Under the pieces are notes generated by a model. It ran no database searches and was not told the origin of the DNA. It worked only from the letters and a program-made list of their open reading frames with translations. Below are positions 13,533 to 20,240 of a stretch of 20,240 nucleotides of DNA, in pieces. The first letter of the stretch is position 1. Every line of letters begins with the position of its first letter. Origin of the DNA: JBOHCT01 sp050699055 (GTDB lineage: Bacteria; Actinomycetota; Actinomycetes; Streptosporangiales; JBOHCT01); NCBI GenBank assembly GCA_050699055.1, contig JBOHCT010000059.1, forward strand, positions 1 to 20,240, written 5' to 3'. Both the position numbers and the translations under genes were made by a program.

Positions 13533-14029
13533 GCGCCGACACGTCCGCGGGGGCGGCCGCGGGGCCGCGCGTCGGTGTCGGGGTCGATGTCCACCCCTTC
13601 CAGGAAGGTCGCCACCTGTTCCTGGCCGGGCTCGAGTGGCCGGACGAGACGGGTCTCGCGGGTCACTCCGACGGTGACGTCGCCGCCCATGCCGGCTGCG
13701 ACGCCCTGTTCTCGGCAGGGGGTATGGGCGACCTCGGCGAACAGTTCGGTACGAGCGACCCGTGCTGGTCGGGTGCCACGGGGGCCGTTCTCCTCGCGGA
13801 GGCGGCGCGCCGCGTCCGTGTCCACGGCTTCGAGATCGCCAACCTCGCGGTTCAGATCATCGGCAACCGTCCCCGTCTGGGTCCGCGACGGGGCGAGGCC
13901 GAGGCAGCACTCGCCGAGGCGGTGGGGTCGCCCGTGAGCGTGTCCGCCACGACGACGGACGGGCTCGGCCTCACCGGGCGCGGCGAGGGTGTGGCCGCCG
14001 TCGCCACAGCCCTCGTCGTACACCGTTAG
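13529..14029 (+). CDS. ispF: 2-C-methyl-D-erythritol 2,4-cyclodiphosphate synthase, apparent CTG start
   Basis: A 166-residue enzyme of the MEP isoprenoid pathway that cyclises CDP-ME-2-phosphate. Metal-site residues lie in VGVGVDVHPF (D and H) and GHSDGDVAAHA. NLAVQIIGNRP and TTTDGLGLTGRGEG complete the family pattern. Between the last upstream in-frame stop (13475-13477) and the DVH motif there is no ATG, GTG or TTG. The first ATG (13724) would delete the metal site. CTG at 13529 overlaps the carD stop and has GAGG (13515-13518) ten bases before it, so I take it as the start. Alternatives are a different near-cognate start, a frameshift from carD, or a sequence error. The N-terminus is Ala/Gly-rich. 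Confidence 0.88.
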   Translation: MSADTSAGAAAGPRVGVGVDVHPFQEGRHLFLAGLEWPDETGLAGHSDGDVAAHAGCDALFSAGGMGDLGEQFGTSDPCWSGATGAVLLAEAARRVRVHGFEIANLAVQIIGNRPRLGPRRGEAEAALAEAVGSPVSVSATTTDGLGLTGRGEGVAAVATALVVHR

Positions 14030-14042
14030 GGCGCGAGGGAGA

Positions 14043-15260
14043 CTACTCGACCGCGGGTTGGATCGTACCCGTGACCTCTCCGAACCCGATGCGTACCCCG
14101 TCGGCACCCGGCGCGGTCGCCCGCATGGTGACGACGTCGCCGTCCTCCAGGAACACCCGCGGCTCGCCACCGGAGAGTTTGAGCGGCTTCTCGCCGTTCC
14201 ATGTGAGCTCGATCAGCGAACCGCGCTGGCCGCGCTGGGACCCCGACACGGTGCCCGAAGCCATCAGATCGCCGGTACGCAGCGACGCCCCGCCGATCGT
14301 CGCGTGGGCGAGCTGCTGCGGAGGGGTCCAATACATGTCCTTGAACGGAGGCCGGGCGATGACCCTGCCGTTCAGGCTGACATCGAGCGTGAGGTCGAGT
14401 CCCCACGGCTCGTCGACGCGGAGATAGGGCAGTGGCGTCGGGTCCTGCGCAGGAGGCTCGACGCGCGCGGCCTCGAGCGCGGCCACCGGCACTACCCACG
14501 GAGAGATGGAGGTCGCGAACGACTTGCCGAGAAACGGGCCGAGCGGTCTCGCTTCCCACACCTGGATATCGCGCGCGCTCCAGTCGTTGACGAGAACGAA
14601 GCCGAAGACGTGCTCACGGAAGTCGGCCGTAGTCACGGGGTGGCCGAGTGGCGAGGGGACCCCGACGACGAAGCCGACCTCGGCCTCGATGTCGAGCCGG
14701 GCGGACGGACCGAAGGTCGGCGTCCGCTCGTCCGGGGCCTTGCGCTGGCCACAAGGACGCACGACCGGGGTGCCTGAGGGGACGACGGTGCCTGACCGGC
14801 CGTGATAGGCGACGGGGAGATGGCGCCAGTTGGCCAGGAGCGGCTCCGCGTCGGGGCGGAACATGCGGCCGAGGTTGGACGCGTGCTCGAGTGAGGAGTA
14901 GAAGTCGATGTAGTCGGCCACGTGAAAGGGCATGTGCAGGTCGACCTCGGCGCGCGGGAAGAGGCGCGGCTCGAGGTCGGGGCCGTACCGCTCGTCGATC
15001 AGCAGCTCCGTCAGGCGCTCGCGGTTGGCCTGCCAAGCCTGCCGTCCCGCACCCATGAACGAGCTCAGCGAGCCCGCGGCGAACCATCGTCGGTTCTCGA
15101 TGAGGCCGGCCTCGCTCAGCGCGGCGAGGTCGAGTATGTAGTCACCGACCCCGACCCCGACACGCGGCAGTTCACCCCGCCGCGAGAAGATCGCGTACGG
15201 GAGGTGCTGCACGGGAAAGTCGCTGTCCTCAGGTATGGACAGCCAGGATGTGAGCGCCAC
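14043..15260 (-). CDS. fahA: Fumarylacetoacetase
   Basis: A 405-residue FAH-family hydrolase. It splits fumarylacetoacetate into fumarate and acetoacetate, the last step of tyrosine/homogentisate breakdown. An N-terminal SH3-like domain (1-115) is followed by the catalytic domain with DYIDFYSSLEHASNLGRMFR, HLPVAYHGRSGTVVPSG, the metal-site region DIEAEVGFVVG, and NDWSARDIQVWEARPLGPFL with GKSFATSISPW after it. The GTG start has GGAGG at 7 bases and the family N-terminus (LTSWLSIPEDSDFPVQHLP). It converges with ispF, with only 13 bases between stops. It interrupts the ispF-cysS order known in Streptomyces and Mycobacterium. No other tyrosine-degradation gene is in the window. Confidence 0.95.
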   Translation of the reverse strand: MALTSWLSIPEDSDFPVQHLPYAIFSRRGELPRVGVGVGDYILDLAALSEAGLIENRRWFAAGSLSSFMGAGRQAWQANRERLTELLIDERYGPDLEPRLFPRAEVDLHMPFHVADYIDFYSSLEHASNLGRMFRPDAEPLLANWRHLPVAYHGRSGTVVPSGTPVVRPCGQRKAPDERTPTFGPSARLDIEAEVGFVVGVPSPLGHPVTTADFREHVFGFVLVNDWSARDIQVWEARPLGPFLGKSFATSISPWVVPVAALEAARVEPPAQDPTPLPYLRVDEPWGLDLTLDVSLNGRVIARPPFKDMYWTPPQQLAHATIGGASLRTGDLMASGTVSGSQRGQRGSLIELTWNGEKPLKLSGGEPRVFLEDGDVVTMRATAPGADGVRIGFGEVTGTIQPAVE

Positions 15261-15671
15261 AGGTGTTCCTCCCCCCTGGGTCCGAGCTGGTCGAGGTCGC
15301 CTTGCGCGGACGCGGGCGCACGGGGTCGGATCGTGTCTGTCGCGGCTGCGACGAGCCGTGATCTTCGCCCTCTCCCACGAGAGGCGGACGAGGCCTTCGT
15401 GGGTGTACCCCGCTCATGACGTGTCCAGTCCGGCGACGGTGCCGGCCGCTAAGGACACACCGAATCGCGCGCCCCCGCGGCTCACTCGGGCGGTTCCCTT
15501 CGATCGTCGATCACTCGGCACGGGAGCGAGGCTAGCTCATGTCGCCGACGCGACGCACCGGCACGCCGATGTCGGGAGCGCCTGCGCGCTGCCCACTCGC
15601 CCTCGGACGCTTCGCTCGGGAGCCTGCCCGCTTTCCCGGGCGATTCACACACAGGTTCTAAGCTGGGCCGG
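15261..15671. other. 411-base intergenic region upstream of cysS
   Basis: No gene is convincing here. It contains the hairpin at 15374-15403 and two short frames on the plus strand. The first, 15416-15535 (39 residues), starts MTCPVRRRC and faintly resembles the short leader ORFs at 3229 and 6326. The second, 15539-15661 (40 residues), follows GAGCGAGGCTAGCTC and ends 10 bases before the cysS GTG. A longer frame across the region has the Arg/Pro-rich composition of chance ORFs. The promoters of fahA (leftward) and cysS (rightward) should lie here, but I cannot place them. Confidence 0.5.
15374..15403. other. Hairpin upstream of cysS
   Basis: CCCACGA (15374-15380) pairs with TCGTGGG (15397-15403). 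After a one-base bulge, AGGC (15382-15385) pairs with GCCT (15393-15396) around a 7-base loop. No T-run follows. It could be a leader-RNA structure or an operator; no T-box motif was seen. Confidence 0.45.
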
Positions 15672-17078
15672 GTGAGCCTGCGACTCCACGACACGAGCGC
15701 CCGTGAGGTGCGCGAGTTCAGGCCGCTCACCCCCGGGAGGGTGAGCGTGTACCTGTGCGGCGACACGGTCTACGCGCCGCCGCACATCGGCCATGCGCGT
15801 TCCAAGGTCACTTTTGACGTCCTGCGGCGCTGGCTGGTCGCGAGCGGGTACGACGTCGTCTTCTGTCGCAACATCACCGATATCGATGACAAGATCATCC
15901 GGGTGGCGTCCGCCGAGGACGCTCCCTGGTGGCGGGTCGCCCAGCGCAACATCTACGCGATGATCCGAGCCTACGAGCTGCTCGGCTGCCTTCCGCCCAC
16001 GATCGAGCCGCAGGCGACGGGGCACGTGCCGGAGATGGTCGCGTTGATCCAGCGCCTTGTGGACCGTGGACACGCGTACGCGACCGGCGGCGACGTGTAC
16101 TTCGACGTGCGGTCGTTCGAGGAGTACGGCTCGCTGTCCGGTCAGCGGCTCGAGCACATGCGGTCGACCGAGCCGGACGACACCGACCGCGGCAAGCGCG
16201 ACCCGCTCGACTTCGCGCTGTGGAAGGGCAGCACACGCCCCGGAGAACCGTCGTGGGAGACGCCGTGGGGCCCGGGACGGCCCGGCTGGCATCTCGAGTG
16301 CTCGGCGATGGCGACGCGATATCTAGGTGCGACGTTCGACATCCATGCCGGCGGGCTCGACCTCGTGTTCCCCCACCACGAGAACGAGCAGGCGCAGTCC
16401 CGCGCGGCCGGGGACGGCTTCGCGCGGTACTGGATGCACAACGGCCTGGTGAGCCTCGGCGAGGAGAAGATGAGCAAGTCGACAGGCAACGTGCTGCTCA
16501 TCTCCGAGCTGGCGAAGCGGGTGCGCCCGGTCGAGCTGCGCTACTACCTCGCCGCGCCGCACTACCGTACAGTCCTCGACTATTCGGAAGAGTCCCTGTA
16601 CGAGGCCGCGGCGGCGTACCGGCGCATCGAGGGTTTCGTGACCCGGGCGCGCGAGGTCGTCGGCGACACTGCCGATATCGCATCGACGGCGCTGCCCGAA
16701 GCGTTCACTCTGGCCATGGACGACGACGTCAACGTCCCCCAGGCCCTCGCCACCGTGCACGGCGCCGTGCGCGACGGGCACGCGGCGCTCTCCGGCGGCG
16801 ACAAGGAGACAGTCGCTCGTCGGCTCGCGGAGATCCGGGCGATGCTCGACGTGCTCGGTCTGGACCCGATCTCCGCACAGTGGAGCGGCTCGACCGGCGG
16901 GGGCGAACTGGCCGGCGTCGTCGACGCGTTGGTCTCACTCGCGCTCGAGCAACGGTCGGCGGCCCGGGCCCGCAGGGACTACGCCACGGCGGACGCAATC
17001 CGCGATCGGCTCAGGACCTCGGGCGTCATCGTCGAGGACACGCCGCACGGCTCTCGCTGGGAGCTCCGGCATGACTGA
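15672..17078 (+). CDS. cysS: Cysteinyl-tRNA synthetase
   Basis: A 468-residue class Ia aminoacyl-tRNA synthetase that charges tRNA(Cys). The HIGH motif (38-41) follows CGDTVY; zinc ligands are expected at C29, C210 (GWHLECSAM), H235 and E239 (PHHENE). The class motif KMSKS is at 266-270. The C-terminal domain ends with the typical ARRDYATADAIRDRL segment. The length is normal. The GTG start aligns with the family (LRLHDTSAREVREF), although the ribosome binding site is poor. It is followed 29 bases later by rlmB in the conserved order. It is a tRNA synthetase and not the mycothiol ligase MshC: it has the CysRS C-terminal extension and the conserved cysS-rlmB neighbourhood. Confidence 0.95.
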   Translation: MSLRLHDTSAREVREFRPLTPGRVSVYLCGDTVYAPPHIGHARSKVTFDVLRRWLVASGYDVVFCRNITDIDDKIIRVASAEDAPWWRVAQRNIYAMIRAYELLGCLPPTIEPQATGHVPEMVALIQRLVDRGHAYATGGDVYFDVRSFEEYGSLSGQRLEHMRSTEPDDTDRGKRDPLDFALWKGSTRPGEPSWETPWGPGRPGWHLECSAMATRYLGATFDIHAGGLDLVFPHHENEQAQSRAAGDGFARYWMHNGLVSLGEEKMSKSTGNVLLISELAKRVRPVELRYYLAAPHYRTVLDYSEESLYEAAAAYRRIEGFVTRAREVVGDTADIASTALPEAFTLAMDDDVNVPQALATVHGAVRDGHAALSGGDKETVARRLAEIRAMLDVLGLDPISAQWSGSTGGGELAGVVDALVSLALEQRSAARARRDYATADAIRDRLRTSGVIVEDTPHGSRWELRHD

Positions 17079-17107
17079 CACACCTCAGATTCCCGCCTAG
17101 CCTCCTG

Positions 17108-17857
17108 ATGCGGCGAAACCGGAGCGGGACGGTCGCCGGGCGCGGTCCGGTCGTCGAGGCGCTGCGTGCGGGCGTGCCAGCCACCGACCTGTACGTTGCC
17201 CGGGGCGTGCGGGACGCCCGGATCCGCGAGGCGGTCGGTGCGGCGGAGCGTGCCGGGATTCCGGTGGTCGCGACCTCTCGGCAGGAGCTGGACGCCCTGG
17301 TGGGCGGGCACCACCAGGGCGTCGCGATGCGCCTCCGCGAGCATGGCTATGCCGACCCGGACGACCTGCTCCTACGGGCGGAGGAGGCCGGGGAGCCGCC
17401 CCTCGTCGTCGCCTTGGACGGCATCACCGATCCGCACAACCTCGGTGCGGTCGTACGTTCGGTGGCGGCGTTCGGTGGACACGGCGTCGTCGTTCCCGGT
17501 CACCGGTCCGCTGGTGTGGGGGTCGGGGCGTGGAAGGCGTCCGCGGGCACTCTGGCGCACGTGCCCGTGGGGCGGGCCCCGAACCTGACCCGCGTTCTCG
17601 AGCGCTACCAGCGGCGGGGCCTCTTCGTCGCGGGGCTGGCGGCCACAGGTGCGGTGTCGCTCGCCGAGCTGGAGGTCGCGGTCGACCCTCTCGTCCTCGT
17701 CCTGGGCGCGGAGGGGCGCGGACTTTCGCGGGTGGCCGCCAAGGCCTGCGATGTCCTTGTCACAATCCCCATGGCCGGCCGGGCGGAGTCGCTCAACGCC
17801 TCGGTGGCGGCCGGCATCGCGCTGTACGAGATCGCCCGCCGCAGACGTGCCCAGTAG
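17108..17857 (+). CDS. rlmB: 23S rRNA (guanosine-2'-O)-methyltransferase RlmB, TrmH/SpoU family
   Basis: A 249-residue SPOUT methyltransferase that modifies G2251 of 23S rRNA (E. coli numbering). A substrate-binding N-terminal domain (GRGPVVEAL through about residue 80) precedes the knotted SAM domain with its three motifs: LDGITDPHNLGAVVRS, LVLVLGAEGRGLSR and IPMAGRAESLNASVAAGIALYE. Many actinobacterial homologues carry an extra basic N-terminal tail of dozens of residues; this one starts almost at the domain (MRRNRSGTVAGRGP). No Shine-Dalgarno precedes the ATG, and an in-frame stop (17072-17074) limits upstream extension. It follows cysS directly, so translation may depend on coupling. Confidence 0.9.
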   Translation: MRRNRSGTVAGRGPVVEALRAGVPATDLYVARGVRDARIREAVGAAERAGIPVVATSRQELDALVGGHHQGVAMRLREHGYADPDDLLLRAEEAGEPPLVVALDGITDPHNLGAVVRSVAAFGGHGVVVPGHRSAGVGVGAWKASAGTLAHVPVGRAPNLTRVLERYQRRGLFVAGLAATGAVSLAELEVAVDPLVLVLGAEGRGLSRVAAKACDVLVTIPMAGRAESLNASVAAGIALYEIARRRRAQ

Positions 17858-17956
17858 GACGTGTCACCTGCGGAGCCTGATGGTTCCTGTGATCCGTGGC
17901 GCGTTGTCCCGACACCGGCGTCGTTCCGGTCCGCCCGCGTACCATGTGGACGTCGT

Positions 17957-18029
17957 GCCGGCGTAGCTCAACTGGCAGAGCAATCGCCTTGTAAGCGATA
18001 GGTTAGGGGTTCGAGTCCCCTCGCCGGCT
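17957..18029 (+). tRNA. tRNA-Thr (anticodon TGT)
   Basis: A 73-base cloverleaf without encoded CCA. The acceptor stem pairs GCCGGCG (17957-17963) with CGCCGGC (18022-18028), with T18029 as discriminator. The anticodon arm pairs ATCGC (17983-17987) with GCGAT (17995-17999) around the loop CTTGTAA, giving TGT (17990-17992). The T-arm contains GGTTCGAGTCC. It reads ACA codons. It follows rlmB in the conserved order. A tyrosine recombinase gene starts 90 bases beyond its 3' end, so the tRNA 3' half is the likely attachment site. Confidence 0.95.
17993..18029 (+). other. Probable attachment site (attL) in the tRNA-Thr 3' end
   Basis: Inferred from position: a tyrosine recombinase gene begins just downstream of an intact tRNA gene, the usual layout of integrated actinomycete elements. 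The core would be part of the anticodon loop to acceptor end. No second copy of this tRNA segment is present in the window, so the other boundary would lie further right. The exact core cannot be set from one end. Confidence 0.4.
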
Positions 18030-18075
18030 CCCCTTTGACCAGCGGAAACGTGGGTTCGCTACTTACGATCTGTAG

Positions 18076-18090
18076 CGTCGTGGTACGACG
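18076..18090. promoter_or_regulatory. Dyad upstream of the integrase gene, possible operator
   Basis: CGTCGT (18076-18081) and ACGACG (18085-18090) form a perfect inverted repeat with a 3-base spacer. It lies about 30 bases before the integrase ATG. A -10-like TACTAT (18108-18113) is six bases before the ATG, so the message may be leaderless and the dyad would cover the -35 region. The GntR-type domain fused to the integrase is a candidate binder; this is inference. Confidence 0.4.
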
Positions 18091-18119
18091 TATGGCGCGA
18101 GCCGGGGTACTATGCGGCC

Positions 18120-19898
18120 ATGTCGCGTCGTCCACGGGAGCGTGGCAGCGTTGAGAAGCTGCCGAGCGGCAGTGTCCGCGTTCGCGTCTACGCGGGGGAA
18201 GATCCGGTCACGAAGCGTCGGCACGATCTGTTCGCCGTGGTGAAGCCAGGCCCCAAGCAGGCAGCAGAGGTGCGCAAGGCCAAGAGCAGGTTGGTCAGCC
18301 AGGTCGAGGAGCGCCGAAACCCCCGTACCAACGCGACCGTCAACCAGCTGCTCGAGCGGTACCTCGACCAGTTCGACGGGGCTCCGGCCACGCTCACCCT
18401 GTACCGGAAGTACGTCAAGAGGCACGTCGCCCCCTACCTGGGGACGATCAAGGTCGGCGACCTCGACGCGGACATCCTCGACTCGTTCTACGCCGAGCTG
18501 CGGCGGTGTCGTAGGCACTGTTCCGGACGCCCGTACGTGGAGCACCGAACGCAGCGGCAACACGAATGCGACGATCGCTGCACCCCGCACCGGTGCAGGC
18601 CGCTCGGAGCCACCACGATTCGCCATATGCACTTCTTGCTGTCGGGAGCCTTTCGTCGAGCGATGCGGTGGCGATGGGTGAGCGCCAATCCCGTCAGTCA
18701 AGCGACCCCACCGGCCGCGCCGGCGCCCAAGCCAGAGCCGCCGAGCGCCGAGGACGCGGCGCGAATCGTGAATGAGGCATGGAGAGATCCGGACTGGGGT
18801 ACCTTCATCTGGCTAGCGATGACCGCCGGCGCGCGGCGCGGTGAGCTGTGCGCGCTCAGGTGGCTGGATGTGGACCTCGACCCGGAGGGCCCGGTCCTGT
18901 GGTTGCGCCGCGCGGTCAAGCATGGGGCGGACGGCTGGGTGGAGGGGGATACGAAGACGCATCAGCAGCGGCGTGTGGCGCTCGATCCCAAGACCGCAGC
19001 CGTCCTCGACGATCACCGGGAGCGCTGCCGATCACGGGCCGAGTCGCTGGGCATCGAACTGGACCACCACGCGTACGTCTTCTCGCCGGCACCGGACGGC
19101 AGCAGCTTTGTTACGCCGGATAGCGTTACCCAGCGCTACGACAGGCTTGTACGTCGGTTGGGCATCGACACCACGTTTCACAAGCTGCGCCACTACTCGG
19201 CCACCGCGCTTATCGGGGCAGGAGTCGACGTTCGCACCGTCGCTGGGCGGCTCGGCCACTCCGGCGGCGGAACGACCACGCTGAGAACATATGCGGCTTG
19301 GCTTTCGGAGGCGGACCAACGCGCCGCAAGAGGCCTTCTCTCCCGCGTACCAGACCCTCCTCCGGAGCTGGATGAGGGGGAGCGAGCCAAAGCTGATCCT
19401 CGAAGCCCATACGAAAGGATCGCCGCTGGTCTTCGAGAGGACATCGTGTCCGGTGCGTTCGCGGACGGCTCGCCCGTGCCGACAGAGAAAGAGATCGCTG
19501 CCCGTCATCAGGTCGCTATCGGCACCGCGCACCGCGCGATGACGCTGCTCAAGACCTGGGGCTTGATCGAATCTAGACCAGGCCGCCGGCCACAGACCAG
19601 GCGGGGATCCGATCCGCCGCCATCCTCGAAGCCCATTCCGCAAGGGCCGGCGAACGGTTCCGTTGAACCGACAGAAAAGGCTCGGGAGTTCCTGGACCTG
19701 ACTCTTGTCCGCGGCGGGGTTGTGGTGCGTGAGTTCAGCGCCGAAGCCGATCCACGCAACCCAGCGGAGTTGCGGCGGCTCCTTCTCGATGCGGTGTCGC
19801 GCGCCCGTGGCCACCCCTCACAGGTGGGCGACTACGAGATGCAGGTCCGACGTTCTGGAGAACGCGACCTCATCCGGACCTTTGCCACCCTCCCCTGA
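18120..19898 (+). CDS. Tyrosine recombinase/integrase fused to a GntR-type winged helix
   Basis: A 592-residue protein. Residues 1-70 are an arm-type DNA-binding region, and 73-195 the SAM-like core-binding domain. The catalytic domain (205-405) has R239 (GARRGEL), K279, H354-x2-R357 (FHKLRHYS), H380 (RLGHSGGG) and nucleophile Y391 (LRTYAAW). The core-binding domain carries a Cys/His-rich insert at 130-159 (CRRHC, then HECDDRC, PHRC) that could bind zinc. Residues 428-492 form a GntR-like winged helix (YERIAAGLREDIVSG, PVPTEKEIAARHQVAIGTAHRAM, LIESRPGRR). About 100 further residues of unknown role follow. It probably integrates and excises an element at the adjacent tRNA-Thr and may regulate its own promoter. 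No ribosome binding site is clear. Confidence 0.9.
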   Translation: MSRRPRERGSVEKLPSGSVRVRVYAGEDPVTKRRHDLFAVVKPGPKQAAEVRKAKSRLVSQVEERRNPRTNATVNQLLERYLDQFDGAPATLTLYRKYVKRHVAPYLGTIKVGDLDADILDSFYAELRRCRRHCSGRPYVEHRTQRQHECDDRCTPHRCRPLGATTIRHMHFLLSGAFRRAMRWRWVSANPVSQATPPAAPAPKPEPPSAEDAARIVNEAWRDPDWGTFIWLAMTAGARRGELCALRWLDVDLDPEGPVLWLRRAVKHGADGWVEGDTKTHQQRRVALDPKTAAVLDDHRERCRSRAESLGIELDHHAYVFSPAPDGSSFVTPDSVTQRYDRLVRRLGIDTTFHKLRHYSATALIGAGVDVRTVAGRLGHSGGGTTTLRTYAAWLSEADQRAARGLLSRVPDPPPELDEGERAKADPRSPYERIAAGLREDIVSGAFADGSPVPTEKEIAARHQVAIGTAHRAMTLLKTWGLIESRPGRRPQTRRGSDPPPSSKPIPQGPANGSVEPTEKAREFLDLTLVRGGVVVREFSAEADPRNPAELRRLLLDAVSRARGHPSQVGDYEMQVRRSGERDLIRTFATLP

Positions 19899-20121
19899 TG
19901 ATGATCGGTCGTAGCAACCCTGGCGGGTAGTCGATCCGCGGCGACTGGAAAACTGGTGCAGATGACTTATTCGGAGCCTCTAAGGGTCCCGCACGGACGG
20001 CCCATAGGCGCTGCCACCGTCGCCTCCGCGATGTCCACTCACAGTGGAACCGGTTTAGTATGTTCTTGGCGCGACGTCCTTCGTTCCCAAACCTGAGAAG
20101 TGCGGTGGTCAGACCAGGGAG
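19899..20121. other. Intergenic region after the integrase gene
   Basis: 223 bases without a credible gene. It contains one short perfect hairpin, TCCACT-CAC-AGTGGA (20034-20048), with no T-run directly after it. It separates the integrase from a leftward gene, so the two genes converge. No excisionase-like frame or direct repeat of the tRNA end was found. Confidence 0.4.
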
Positions 20122-20240
20122 TCATTCGGAAACTGCCTTCTTGACGCGGTCCCAGGTGCGCGGGGCTTCGGAGAAGTGCTCGTTTAGTTTTTGGAGTCCG
20201 ACGGCGGCTTGGATGTCGGTGTCGATGCGGGTGAGGTGGG
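20122..20240 (-). CDS. Unknown protein, C-terminal 38 residues (gene continues beyond the window)
   Basis: The minus strand is open from the window edge to a TGA at 20122-20124. The visible residues are LTRIDTDIQAAVGLQKLNE, then HFSEAPRTWDRVKKAVSE at the C-terminus. The frame has balanced amino-acid use and clear helical periodicity, unlike the Arg/Pro-rich chance frames nearby, which argues that it is real. It converges on the integrase gene and probably belongs to the same element. I do not recognise the family from this fragment. Confidence 0.6.
   Translation of the reverse strand, partial: HLTRIDTDIQAAVGLQKLNEHFSEAPRTWDRVKKAVSE

Noticed and set aside
15261..15671. T-box riboswitch for cysS
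   Set aside because: No recognisable T-box core sequence or specifier stem-loop was found.
15235..15675. 146-codon plus-strand frame before cysS
   Set aside because: Composition is typical of chance frames, it starts inside fahA on the opposite strand, has no ribosome binding site and matches no family.
19899..20240. Second attachment site (attR) of the element inside the window
   Set aside because: No direct repeat of the tRNA-Thr 3' end was seen after the integrase.
1..20240. CRISPR array, rRNA genes or complete insertion sequence
   Set aside because: No regularly spaced direct repeats, no rRNA segments and no transposase were found; the repeats seen are scattered single units.

Overview
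The window is high-GC DNA from an actinomycete (Actinomycetota). The evidence is a mycothiol glycosyltransferase (mshA), a CarD regulator, a DUF2516 protein, and the block carD / ispF / cysS / rlmB / tRNA-Thr, which I recall in this order in Streptomyces and Mycobacterium (with ispD included there). GTG, TTG and even CTG starts, ATGA/GTGA overlaps and apparently leaderless promoters are also typical. A Streptosporangiales-like source is my best guess, but it cannot be proved from this sequence.

Layout. (1) 1-2065: DUF2516 membrane protein, AlaX-type alanyl-tRNA editing protein, MgtC/SapB membrane protein. (2) 2066-4316: a macro-domain ADP-ribose hydrolase and a possible small membrane protein run leftward. 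A BlaI-type repressor and an M56 peptidase run rightward. A perfect 15-bp-arm palindrome lies between the two directions and is the probable BlaI operator. (3) 4513-7194: mshA, a YbjN-domain protein and phosphoglycerate mutase. (4) 7381-11971: a PCuAC-like lipoprotein and a UbiA prenyltransferase leftward, then a tightly overlapping rightward trio of methyltransferase, acyl-CoA-dehydrogenase-like flavoprotein and type III polyketide synthase. This looks like a small biosynthetic cluster for a methylated and possibly prenylated polyketide. (5) 12051-17857: a membrane-anchored thioredoxin-fold-like protein, then carD-ispF, fumarylacetoacetase on the other strand, cysS and rlmB. ispD is absent from its usual place, and ispF has no ATG/GTG/TTG start. 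(6) 17957-20240: tRNA-Thr(TGT), then a tyrosine recombinase fused to a GntR-type winged helix, and the 3' end of an unknown leftward gene. This is probably the left end of an integrated element that continues beyond the window.

Two repeat systems are not explained by the genes. Four intergenic copies of a roughly 64-bp unit begin GATCCG, end near GATCTTG, and share GGT at a fixed internal offset. Separately, two short ORFs (starting MT--PGV--RS) sit directly before the M56 peptidase and phosphoglycerate mutase genes. Each ends in a TGA that overlaps the next start codon. They may be coupled leader peptides, or copies of a repeat inserted at start codons that brings its own ribosome binding site.
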